Below are positions 17,456 through 24,700 of a stretch of 34,847 nucleotides of DNA, in pieces. The position numbers and the translations under genes are program-made. Source of the DNA: Gammaproteobacteria bacterium. Its GTDB lineage: Bacteria; Pseudomonadota; Gammaproteobacteria; Arenicellales; Poriferihabitantaceae. The notes beneath the pieces are model-generated. The model saw only the letters and a program-made list of their open reading frames with translations, was not told the origin of the DNA and did not search any database. The stretch spans positions 1 to 34,847 of the forward strand of contig JALCBG010000016.1 of the NCBI GenBank assembly GCA_028066695.1, read 5' to 3'. Positions within the stretch are counted from its first letter, which is position 1; each line of letters begins with the position of its first letter.

Positions 17456-19229
17456 TGCCCGGCGCGCGCGCCAGATCCTCCACGCCGGCGCGCGCAATTT
17501 CGCGCATCCCGCCGAAATAGCGCAGCAAATTCCGCCGCCGTTTTTCGCCGACGCCTTCAATGCGCTGCAGCGGCGACTCGGCGCGCGCGGCCGCGCGGCG
17601 GCGGCGGTGGCCTGCGACTGCGAAACGGTGCGCCTCGTCGCGAACGCGCTGAATCAGGCGCAGCGCCTTGGAGCCGCGCGGCGGCCGCAGCGGCTTTGCC
17701 GCGCCAGCAAGATGTAATTGCTCGTCGCCGGCGCGCCGCGCCGCGCCTTTGGAAACGGCGAGCAGCGCGACCTGCCCGAGTTGCAGTTCCTCAAGAACTC
17801 CCGCGGCCGCGCGCAACTGCCCCTTGCCGCCGTCTATCACAATCAAATCCGGCAGCGCCGCGTCCTCGCGCAGCGCGCGCGTGTAGCGGCGCAGCAGGGT
17901 TTGCGCGAGCGCGGCGTAGTCGTCGCCGGGCGCGATGCCTTCAATGTTGAACCTGCGGTATTCGGCCTTCACCGGGCCGCGCCGGTCGGCGACCACGCAT
18001 GCGCCGACCGCGCGCTCGCCGCGCGTGTGGCTGATGTCAAAGCATTCAATCCGCGCCGGCAATTCGGGCAGCGACAGCAGCGAAACCAAATCGCGGAGTT
18101 GCTCCTCCACCTGGCTGCGCTGATCCAGATGCGCGCGCAGATGCTCGGCCGCGGCCGCGCGCGCCGATTCAATCCACTTCGCGCGGTGGCCGATGCAGCG
18201 GTGCTTGACCGCGACCGCGCGCTTGGACTCGGCGCGCAGCGCCTGCTGCAGCGCGGCGCGCCCGGAAATTTTTTCGCCCAGCAAGATTTCGGCGGGCGCG
18301 CCGCCGCCGAGATAGTGCTGCGGCAAAAACGCCTCCAATAATTCGCCGGCCGAAAGATCCAGCGGATTTTTGCGCACCTGAAAATTTCCGCCGAGGTTGC
18401 GCCCGCGCCGAATGGAAACCACGCCGAAGCACGCCAGCCCGGCCTCCAGCGCGACCGCGGCGACATCGGCGTCGCCGGCGCCGGCGGCGACATACTGGCT
18501 GCCGCGCGCGCGCTGCAAAAGCGCGATGCGGTCGCGGTAGGCCGCGGCGCTTTCGTAATCCTGCGAGTTTGACGCGCGCTCCATCTTTTCGGCGAGTTCC
18601 TCCAGCAGCGCGAAATCGCGCCCGTCCAGCATCGCCTTCGCCTGCCGCACATCTTCCATGTAATCTTCGCGCGAGATGCGCCCGACGCACGGCGCGCTGC
18701 AGCGGCGAATTTGATACTGCAGACACGGGCGCGAGCGGCTGCGAAAAAACGCGTCGTTGCACTGGCGCAGGCGAAAAATTTTGTGCAGACTGCCGAGCAT
18801 CTCGCGCACCGCGCCGGCATTCGGGTAGGGCCCGTAATAACGCTCGCCGCGCGCGCGGCGGCCGCGGTAAAAAGTGAACCGCGGAAACTCGGCGCGATCG
18901 GCGAGGCGAATATAGGGGAAACTTTTGTCGTCGCGAAGCGCGACGTTGTAGCGCGGCATTTTGTCCTTTATCAGGTGGTTTTCCAGCAGCAGCGCTTCCA
19001 CCTCGGTGCGCGCGCGGTGAATTTCGGCGCGGTGAATCTTTGACACCATCAGCCGCGTCTTCGGGCTCAGTCCGCTCGCGCGAAAGTAACTCGCCAAACG
19101 GTTTTTTAAATTCACCGCCTTGCCGACATACAGCGCGCCGCCGTCGCGCTGGTAGAACACATAGACGCCGGGATGCGCGCCGGCCGAGGCGAGAAAACGC
19201 GCCGCGTCAAATTTTTGCCGGGCGCTCAT
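17409..19229 (-). CDS. uvrC: Excinuclease ABC subunit C
   Basis: Makes both incisions in nucleotide excision repair with UvrA and UvrB. It has 606 residues, the usual length. The N-terminal GIY-YIG nuclease domain contains GVYVFYQ...ALYVGKA and about residues 20-98. The UVR domain that binds UvrB lies near 205-240. The RNase H-like second nuclease domain has [11 protein letters not shown] and VIDGGKGQL. The C-terminal helix-hairpin-helix pair starts at [10 protein letters not shown] and APGISAQLA. Its ATG overlaps the stop of the uracil-DNA glycosylase gene by four bases, forming a two-gene repair operon. Its 3' end overlaps the convergent dehydrogenase gene by 47 bases. Confidence 0.97.
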   Translation of the reverse strand: MSARQKFDAARFLASAGAHPGVYVFYQRDGGALYVGKAVNLKNRLASYFRASGLSPKTRLMVSKIHRAEIHRARTEVEALLLENHLIKDKMPRYNVALRDDKSFPYIRLADRAEFPRFTFYRGRRARGERYYGPYPNAGAVREMLGSLHKIFRLRQCNDAFFRSRSRPCLQYQIRRCSAPCVGRISREDYMEDVRQAKAMLDGRDFALLEELAEKMERASNSQDYESAAAYRDRIALLQRARGSQYVAAGAGDADVAAVALEAGLACFGVVSIRRGRNLGGNFQVRKNPLDLSAGELLEAFLPQHYLGGGAPAEILLGEKISGRAALQQALRAESKRAVAVKHRCIGHRAKWIESARAAAAEHLRAHLDQRSQVEEQLRDLVSLLSLPELPARIECFDISHTRGERAVGACVVADRRGPVKAEYRRFNIEGIAPGDDYAALAQTLLRRYTRALREDAALPDLIVIDGGKGQLRAAAGVLEELQLGQVALLAVSKGAARRAGDEQLHLAGAAKPLRPPRGSKALRLIQRVRDEAHRFAVAGHRRRRAAARAESPLQRIEGVGEKRRRNLLRYFGGMREIARAGVEDLARAPGISAQLARRIYRELHE

Positions 19230-19906
19230 GCCGCGCCCGCCTTTTTCAAACGCGCCGCGACCTGCGCGAACACCCGCGCGAACATTTCCTCGGTCAGGCG
19301 GCGCGTGTTGGTGTTGTAGCGGCTGCAGTGGTAACTGTCAAACAGCGCCAGTCCGTTGCCGAGTTCGTGGCGCGCGGCATGCGCGAACGGATACGCGCTG
19401 AGTTTCAGGCCGAGCGCGCGCAGCACCGCGCGGTGCGCGACTCCGCCGAGCGCGAGCACCAGTTTGAGGTGCGGCTCGGCGAGTTCGGCCGCGAGGTAGC
19501 GGCTGCAGTTGGCGACTTCCGCGCCGAGCGGCTTGTTGCCCGGCGGCAGGCACTTGACCGCGTTGGTGACGCGGCAGTTGCGCAGCCGCAGCCCGTCGTC
19601 GCGCGCGCGCGAATGCGGCGCCGAGGCGAAGCCGAAGCGGTGCAGCATGCGGTAGAGCAAAATGCCGGCGTGGTCGCCGGTGAACGGCCGGCCGGTGGCG
19701 TTGGCGCCGCGCAGCCCCGGGGCGAGGCCGACCACCAGCAACTCGGCGCGGCGCGCGCCGAACGGCGGCACCGGTTTGCACATGTAGTCGGGGCGGGCGC
19801 GCTTGACCTCGGCGAGGAAGTCGCTAAGGCGCGCGCAGTCGGCGCAATTCGCGTCGTGCCAGGCTTGCCGCCCGCGCGCCGCGGTGTTGTTGCGGCCCGA
19901 AGTCAT
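19226..19906 (-). CDS. Uracil-DNA glycosylase, family 5 (UdgB-like)
   Basis: Removes uracil, and in family 5 also other deaminated bases, from DNA. Motif A is GLAPG (residues in VVGLAPGLRGAN) and the second motif is HCSRYNTNTRRLT, both matching the family 5 branch. Family 4 has GEAPG instead. An N-terminal CADC pair and later cysteines (NAVKCLPP, VANCSRYL) are consistent with the iron-sulfur cluster of families 4 and 5. I take the ATG at 19906 (226 residues). A GTG two codons upstream at 19912 is also possible. It shares a four-base overlap with uvrC, so both repair enzymes are probably made together. Divergent from efp. Confidence 0.88.
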   Translation of the reverse strand: MTSGRNNTAARGRQAWHDANCADCARLSDFLAEVKRARPDYMCKPVPPFGARRAELLVVGLAPGLRGANATGRPFTGDHAGILLYRMLHRFGFASAPHSRARDDGLRLRNCRVTNAVKCLPPGNKPLGAEVANCSRYLAAELAEPHLKLVLALGGVAHRAVLRALGLKLSAYPFAHAARHELGNGLALFDSYHCSRYNTNTRRLTEEMFARVFAQVAARLKKAGAA

Positions 19907-19918
19907 TCGCACTACAAT
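19890..19918 (+). promoter_or_regulatory. Candidate sigma-70 promoter of efp
   Basis: TTGCGG (19890-19895) and TACAAT (19913-19918) are separated by 17 bases, ending 35 bases before the efp ATG. The elements lie on top of the first codons of the divergent glycosylase gene. This would place the two transcription units in direct competition for polymerase. Confidence 0.4.
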
Positions 19919-19953
19919 GCGGCCCCCACCGCCCGTTCACCCGCATTCATCAA

Positions 19954-20514
19954 ATGAAAATTTCCGCTTTTGACGCGCGCGTCGGCAACCTGCTGGAATA
20001 CCGCGGCAAGTTGTGGCGCGTTCTTCGCAAAAATCATGTCAAGCCCGGCAAAGGCGGCGCCTTCGTCCAGCTGGAGATGAAGTGTATCAGCGATCAGACC
20101 AAACTCAACGAGCGGTTTCGCTCCGAGGACAAGATCGAGCGCGCGCAGGTGGAGGCGCGCCGCATGCAGTATCTCTACGCCGAGGGCGAGTCGCATGTAT
20201 TCATGGACGCGGAGAACTACGAGCAAATTCAACTCGCCGCCGGGGACTTTGAGGCGCAGGCGCGCTTTTTGTCGCCGGGCGCCGATGTGCAAATTAACTT
20301 TCACAACGGCCAGCCGATCGGCATGGAATTGCCGGCCGCGGTCGCGCTGGATGTGGTGGAGACCGAAGGCGCGACCAAAGGGCAGACGATGTCCGGCGCC
20401 GGCAAGCCGGCGACGCTGGAGACCGGGCTGAAAGTGAGCGTGCCGCTTTTCATTGAAGTCGGCGACAAAGTCCGGGTCAACACCGAAAGCGGCGAATACA
20501 TAGAACGCGCGTAG
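19954..20514 (+). CDS. efp: Elongation factor P
   Basis: Binds between the P and E sites of the ribosome and relieves stalling at polyproline stretches. It has 186 residues in three beta-barrel domains. The tip loop that reaches the peptidyl-transferase centre reads H-V-K-P-G-K33-G-G-A-F. K33 corresponds to E. coli K34, the residue that receives beta-lysine from EpmA. The loop ends GGAF where E. coli has GQAF, a form I associate with Alphaproteobacteria. TKLNERFRSEDKIER and the C-terminal KVRVNTESGEYIER block are conserved. No epmA or epmB gene is in the window. It stands alone between divergent and convergent neighbours, ending 10 bases from the DUF3726 stop. Confidence 0.96.
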   Translation: MKISAFDARVGNLLEYRGKLWRVLRKNHVKPGKGGAFVQLEMKCISDQTKLNERFRSEDKIERAQVEARRMQYLYAEGESHVFMDAENYEQIQLAAGDFEAQARFLSPGADVQINFHNGQPIGMELPAAVALDVVETEGATKGQTMSGAGKPATLETGLKVSVPLFIEVGDKVRVNTESGEYIERA

Positions 20515-20524
20515 TTCCGCCGGC

Positions 20525-21172
20525 TCAGTCGTTGTCGTGCAGCCCGGCGCCGGCGCCGGCCAGCCGCGAGGCCTCGCTCGCTTCCACATAAGTGCGCCGC
20601 GCATGGCGGTCCAAGCGCAGCCACACCGCGCGCGGCACCCTGCATTCGCCGAAGCGCGCCGCGCGGCGGCGCAGGCCCGCGGAGGTTCCCGGCGCGCGCG
20701 CCACACTGCATTTCAAATGCGCGGCGCGCGCGGCCTCAAACGCGGCGCGCGTTCCGCCGCGGCGCGCGCCGCCGCGCATGCATTGCAGCCGCGCGCCGGG
20801 CCACTGCAGTTCAATGACCAGTTCGTCAATGTGCGCGGCGTCTCCGAGGAAGCCGGCCGCGAGCAGCGGGTGCGCGATCGCGCCGGTTTCCACCGCGCCG
20901 GCCGATTCAATGCAGTCGCCGAGCGCGGCGCCGGTGCGCAGCGGATCCAGCGCGCCGCGCGGCGCGCGCCATACGCCGCCGAGCGAGCGCGGCGCGCCGC
21001 TGCTCTTAATGTCGCCGTCCAGCCAATCGGCCAATGCGGCCGCGCCGCGAAACCCGTTGGCATGCAGCCAGCGCACCGCGCGCCCGGTTTCATCGGCCAG
21101 CCCCCAGGCAAACCCGGCGCCGCGCGCGGCCTTGCGCGCGCTTTGCTCGATTTGATTGAGCGAGCAGATCAT
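20525..21172 (-). CDS. DUF3726 domain protein
   Basis: A 215-residue protein of unknown function. The N-terminal block SLNQIEQSARKAARGAGFAWGLADETGRAVRWL is split over residues 4-36 and matches my memory of the DUF3726 family. The rest is Ala/Arg/Gly-rich, with several cysteines (GDCIES, LQCMRG, LKCSVA, GECRVP) and no membrane segment. The ATG overlaps the stop of the 563-residue gene by four bases, so the two are made as a pair. It converges with efp. I do not assign a reaction. The conserved ARGAG/WGLA block near the N-terminus suggests a short helical binding domain. Confidence 0.65.
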   Translation of the reverse strand: MICSLNQIEQSARKAARGAGFAWGLADETGRAVRWLHANGFRGAAALADWLDGDIKSSGAPRSLGGVWRAPRGALDPLRTGAALGDCIESAGAVETGAIAHPLLAAGFLGDAAHIDELVIELQWPGARLQCMRGGARRGGTRAAFEAARAAHLKCSVARAPGTSAGLRRRAARFGECRVPRAVWLRLDRHARRTYVEASEASRLAGAGAGLHDND

Positions 21173-22860
21173 TCGCCATTTTCGCCGAGCGGCGGATAGG
21201 CCCAGTCGTCGGCGTCCATCGCCGAGAGTTCGTCGGGAAACGGCGCGTGCTGGTACATGGTGATGCGCACCCAGCGGTCGGATTTCGGGTCAAACCGCGT
21301 CGCGCCGAAGAACGACAACTTGCAGCGCAGCAAATCCACCGGGCGCAATTCTTTTGCGATGACATTGTCGCGAATCTCGGCGTAGGGGAGTTGCGCCGCC
21401 AGCTGCGCGCGGCGCACCGCGTGGCGGTGGCGCGGATGCGCGCGCAAAAATTCGGCGAGCGCTGCGTCCGCGTCAAACGCGCCGAGGCTTGCGCGCAGCG
21501 CGGCGATGTCGCGCGCCGCCGCGAGCGGCAATTCCTTTTCCGCGCCCGGCTCGTCAAAACGCTCGCCGAGGCGCGGCTCCAGTTTTTCCTCGGACACATA
21601 CCAAAAGCGCGCGCATCGCCGCGGCTCGGCGTAGTCGGCGCCGAGCGCCCAGCGGTAATTCGCGTCTATCGCGTCGCGCAATTCGCCGACGCGCCGGCCG
21701 GCGCGAATGCGCCAGTAACGCGATTCATCCACCGACATCTCATGCGCCAAGTCGTCCACCAATTCGCCGTGCGGCTCCAGCGCGAGCGACACCAGCAATT
21801 CCTGCCCCTCCATGGAAAGCGCGCGCCGCGACCAGCGAATCAACGCGTCCCACGGCGCCTCGCCCTGCAGCGCGCCGCCGCGGGTTTGCGCGGAGATTTT
21901 TTCCAGGTCGTTTTTTAATTCGCGCAGCCGCCCGAGTTGGCGGCGGTCTTCGGTGCGCCACTGCGAAAGGCCGGCGCGCATTCGCGCCAGCGCCCGGCAA
22001 AAATGCGCGCGCGTTTTTTTGCCGCTGCGCGAAATTCCGCGCACGCGCGAAAGCGCGGTTTCGCGCGCGCGCATCCAGCAATGCAGCAGCGCCGGATGCA
22101 GCAGCAAAAAAGGCGCCATGCCGAGGCCGGTAGCGTTGCCGATGCCGAGTTGCCGCGCCAGCGGGCGCGCCAGTTTCACCGCCTTGCGGCCGCCGGCGGC
22201 GCGCGCCAAATGCTCGGCGAGGTCAATGCTGAACCAGCGAATCAGCCAGACCGCGAGCATCTCGGCGCGAAACGGCGCGGCGAACATTTGGTCGTGACCG
22301 GCGCGCCCGGCAAAATTTTCGCGGTCGCACAGGCCGAACTTGCCGTTGGCATAGACCGCGGTGGTGCGCATCAGGTAGCCGCTCGCGTCCAGCAATTCGC
22401 GCGGCGGCTGCGCGCCGCGCGCGAGCGCGTCCACCACGCGCGAAAAAACGCGCACGCTGCGGTTCGCGCGCGACATCACCAATTCGCTTTGGCGGCATTG
22501 CCCGGCTTCCTGCAGCGGAACATTGGCGGCGAGGCGTTTGATGTCGGCCTCGTCCGGCGCGCCGTCAAACAGCGCGAAAGTCGCGTCCCAGGCGTTTGCG
22601 ATGACGCGGTCGGAGCGAAGTTTCGCCGGCAAATCGCGCGAGAAACACACCAGCGTGTAGGTGCGGCGCGGGCCGCGCGCCGAATACAGCGCGACTCCCT
22701 CGCCGCGCGCGTCCACCCGCCACGACTCGCGCGCAAACTTCCACCGCTCGCGCTTTAAGTCGCGCAACAGCGCGCGCATAAAACTCAGCCGCGTTTGGTG
22801 AAAGCAGCCCATGCGCGCCAGTCGCATCACCTGGCTCGGCGGACGCAGTGGAATTTGCAT
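21169..22860 (-). CDS. Uncharacterised conserved 563-residue protein, partner of DUF3726
   Basis: I do not recognise a named domain. It begins with a strongly patterned stretch, PPSQVMRLARMGCFHQTRLSFMR, read over residues 7-29. The middle (about 205-285) is rich in Trp, His and hydrophobic residues (MLAVWLIRWFSIDLAEHLAR, GMAPFLLLHPALLHCWMRAR), probably amphipathic or membrane-associated helices. The C-terminal part has aromatic and charged motifs (RFWYVSEEKLEPRLGERFDEPG, LRPVDLLRCKLSFFGATRFDPKSDRWVRI). No signal peptide is visible. The ATG is 24 bases beyond the end of rnpB on the same strand, so transcription could read through from the rnpB promoter. It is followed with a four-base overlap by the DUF3726 gene. 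Confidence 0.8.
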   Translation of the reverse strand: MQIPLRPPSQVMRLARMGCFHQTRLSFMRALLRDLKRERWKFARESWRVDARGEGVALYSARGPRRTYTLVCFSRDLPAKLRSDRVIANAWDATFALFDGAPDEADIKRLAANVPLQEAGQCRQSELVMSRANRSVRVFSRVVDALARGAQPPRELLDASGYLMRTTAVYANGKFGLCDRENFAGRAGHDQMFAAPFRAEMLAVWLIRWFSIDLAEHLARAAGGRKAVKLARPLARQLGIGNATGLGMAPFLLLHPALLHCWMRARETALSRVRGISRSGKKTRAHFCRALARMRAGLSQWRTEDRRQLGRLRELKNDLEKISAQTRGGALQGEAPWDALIRWSRRALSMEGQELLVSLALEPHGELVDDLAHEMSVDESRYWRIRAGRRVGELRDAIDANYRWALGADYAEPRRCARFWYVSEEKLEPRLGERFDEPGAEKELPLAAARDIAALRASLGAFDADAALAEFLRAHPRHRHAVRRAQLAAQLPYAEIRDNVIAKELRPVDLLRCKLSFFGATRFDPKSDRWVRITMYQHAPFPDELSAMDADDWAYPPLGENGE

Positions 22861-22884
22861 GGGCGGTTGCCGGAAGAAAAAAAA

Positions 22885-23224
22885 GTGGGAGCCGGCCGAT
22901 AAGCCGGGTTCTGTCGAGAACAGTCATTCATCTGGGACACCCGTCGCCGGGATGCCTCTAGCGACCTACCCGGGTCCGGCGTGGGCGCGCCATCGGACCC
23001 CTATTCGGTCTTGCTCCAGGCGGGGTTTGCCCTGCCGCCGCCGTTGCCGGCTGCGCGGTGCGCTCTTACCGCACCATTTCACCCTTACCCCCGAAGGGGC
23101 GGTGTATTTTCTGTGGCACTTTCCGTCGGCTCGCGCCGCCCGGGAATTACCCGGCGCCTTCGCCCAGTGGAGCCCGGACTTTCCTCCCCGCGCGAACGCG
23201 GAGCGACTGCCTGACCGACTCCCG
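22885..23224 (-). ncRNA. rnpB: RNase P RNA, class A
   Basis: Catalytic RNA that matures the 5' ends of tRNAs. Read on the minus strand, the conserved core is complete: GGAGGAAAGTCCGGGCTCC near the 5' end, AAGGGTGAAA, GAGCAAGACCGAATAGGGG, CCCGGGTAGG and ACAGAACCCGGCTTATCG near the 3' end. Helix P1 closes the molecule with nine pairs (GGGAGTCGG at 23223-23215 with CCGGCTCCC at 22895-22887, one G-T pair). Length is about 340 nt. Eight T residues follow directly (22884-22877), so P1/3'-end structure plus the T run probably terminates transcription. A good promoter lies just upstream (23231-23259). Confidence 0.97.
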
Positions 23225-23230
23225 GGTGCA

Positions 23231-23259
23231 ACGATACGCGATTTGCGCCGGGGATGCAA
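23231..23259 (-). promoter_or_regulatory. rnpB promoter
   Basis: On the minus strand TTGCAT (23259-23254) and TATCGT (23236-23231) are separated by 17 bases. The predicted start, about seven bases past the -10, coincides with the first base of rnpB helix P1 (about 23224). A series of A-tracts precedes the -35 and could serve as an UP element. Confidence 0.65.
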
Positions 23260-23329
23260 GCCGGGGGATTTTTCGCGGAGGTTTTTTTCAGGGGTTTTTC
23301 CGGCGAATTTTTGCGTTTCGCGGGTTTTT

Positions 23330-24700
23330 TCAGGAGCGCAATTGCAGCGCAGGCCGCGCGCGCGCCAATTCGGCCGCCAATTCCAGCGCGGCGCGCATGC
23401 TGGACGGATCGGCGGCGGCGCCCTCCTTTTGCGTTTTGCCGGCCAATTCGGCCGCGGTGCCGTGGTCCACCGAAGTGCGAATGATCGGCAGGCCCAATGT
23501 GATGTTGACCGCGCCGCCGAACGCGGCGTGCTTTACCACCGGCAGCGCCTGATCGTGATACATCGCCAGCACCGCGTCCAGCCCGGCGAGGCGGGCGCGG
23601 GTGAAGGCGGTGTCGGCAGGCAGCGGTCCCTTTATGTCAAAACCGCGCGCGCGAAGTTTTTGCAGCGCGGGCGCGATGATTTTGATTTCCTCGTCGCCGA
23701 GGCAGCCGTCTTCGCCGGCATGCGGATTTAATCCGCACACGCCGAGCACCGGCGACTCTATGCCGAACATGCCGCGCAAATCTTTGATGATCACTTCGGC
23801 GGCGCGTTCAATGCGCGCCGCGGTCACATGGCGGCGCACTTCGCGAAGCGGCAAATGCGCGGTCAGCAGGCAAACGCGCATGCCGCCGCCGGCGAGCATC
23901 ATCACCGGCGCGCGCGCGCCGCAGCGCGCGGCGATGCGCTCGGTGTGGCCGGTGAACGCAATGCCGGCGCGGTTGATGACCGCTTTGTTAACGGGCCCGG
24001 TGGTCATCGCGTCAAATTCGCCGGCGAGGCACATGTCGGTTGCGCGGTCCATGCACGCCACCGCATGCGCGGCCGCGGATTCGCGCAATTTGCCGGGGGT
24101 AACGCGCGCGCCGCAGCGCATGTGCAGTACGCGAAATTCCCGCGGTCCGCCGTCTTTTTCACTTTCGTTTTCTTTTTTGTAATCTGAAAATTCCGCGCGT
24201 ATGCCGAGCAGTTTGGCGCGCGCGGCGAGCACATTGCGGTCGCCGAGCAAAACAATGCGCGCGCGCTTCGCCATTTCCGGCGCGGCGCGCAGCGCGATGT
24301 CGGGCCCGATGCCGGCCGGGTCGCCGCAACAAACGATGATGCGCGGCGCGCCGCCGCCTCCCTCGCCGTGCGGCGGCGCGAACTCCTCCGCGCCCCAGCC
24401 AAAACGCGCGAAATCAACGCGCCCGTTGCGGTCGAACACCACGCCTTCGCGCAACAGTTTGTCGCGCTGCCGCGACTCGCCGCCGTTGCTTTCTTTGCGC
24501 GCGCTGATTTCGCCTTTGCTGTTGATCACGCGGTGCCAGGGAATGCGCGCGCCCGGCGGCGCCGCGGCCATCGCATACCCGACCTGGCGCGCGCCGCAGC
24601 CGGCCATGCGCGCGATGCGGCCGTAACTGGCGACGCGCCCGCGCGGAATGCGCATGACGATTTCGTAAATGCCGCGGTAGGTGGTTTTTTCCGGGGTCAT
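23330..24700 (-). CDS. pdxA: Fusion: alkyltransferase-like (ATL) domain + 4-hydroxythreonine-4-phosphate dehydrogenase (PdxA)
   Basis: Residues 1-102 form an MGMT-family alkyltransferase-like domain: helix-turn-helix around YGRIARMAGCGARQVGYAM and active-site loop P-W55-H-R-V, with Trp where true alkyltransferases have Cys. ATL proteins bind O6-alkylguanine and recruit nucleotide excision repair. After a Gly-rich linker (GEGGGGAP), residues 119-456 form a complete PdxA, an NAD enzyme of vitamin B6 synthesis. It shows GDPAGIGPD, TTGPVNKAVIN, the metal-binding His of GHTE, AHLPLR and MYHDQ, and NPHAGEDG. No ATG, GTG or TTG lies in frame near the junction; the closest are GTG codons 87-88. Separate translation of PdxA from a normal start is therefore unlikely. 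The ATG overlaps the glmS stop by four bases. Confidence 0.88.
   Translation of the reverse strand: MTPEKTTYRGIYEIVMRIPRGRVASYGRIARMAGCGARQVGYAMAAAPPGARIPWHRVINSKGEISARKESNGGESRQRDKLLREGVVFDRNGRVDFARFGWGAEEFAPPHGEGGGGAPRIIVCCGDPAGIGPDIALRAAPEMAKRARIVLLGDRNVLAARAKLLGIRAEFSDYKKENESEKDGGPREFRVLHMRCGARVTPGKLRESAAAHAVACMDRATDMCLAGEFDAMTTGPVNKAVINRAGIAFTGHTERIAARCGARAPVMMLAGGGMRVCLLTAHLPLREVRRHVTAARIERAAEVIIKDLRGMFGIESPVLGVCGLNPHAGEDGCLGDEEIKIIAPALQKLRARGFDIKGPLPADTAFTRARLAGLDAVLAMYHDQALPVVKHAAFGGAVNITLGLPIIRTSVDHGTAAELAGKTQKEGAAADPSSMRAALELAAELARARPALQLRS

Noticed and set aside
22877-23260. Short open frames across the rnpB region
   Set aside because: All conserved RNase P RNA segments and the P1 helix are present here, so the sequence is explained by the RNA.
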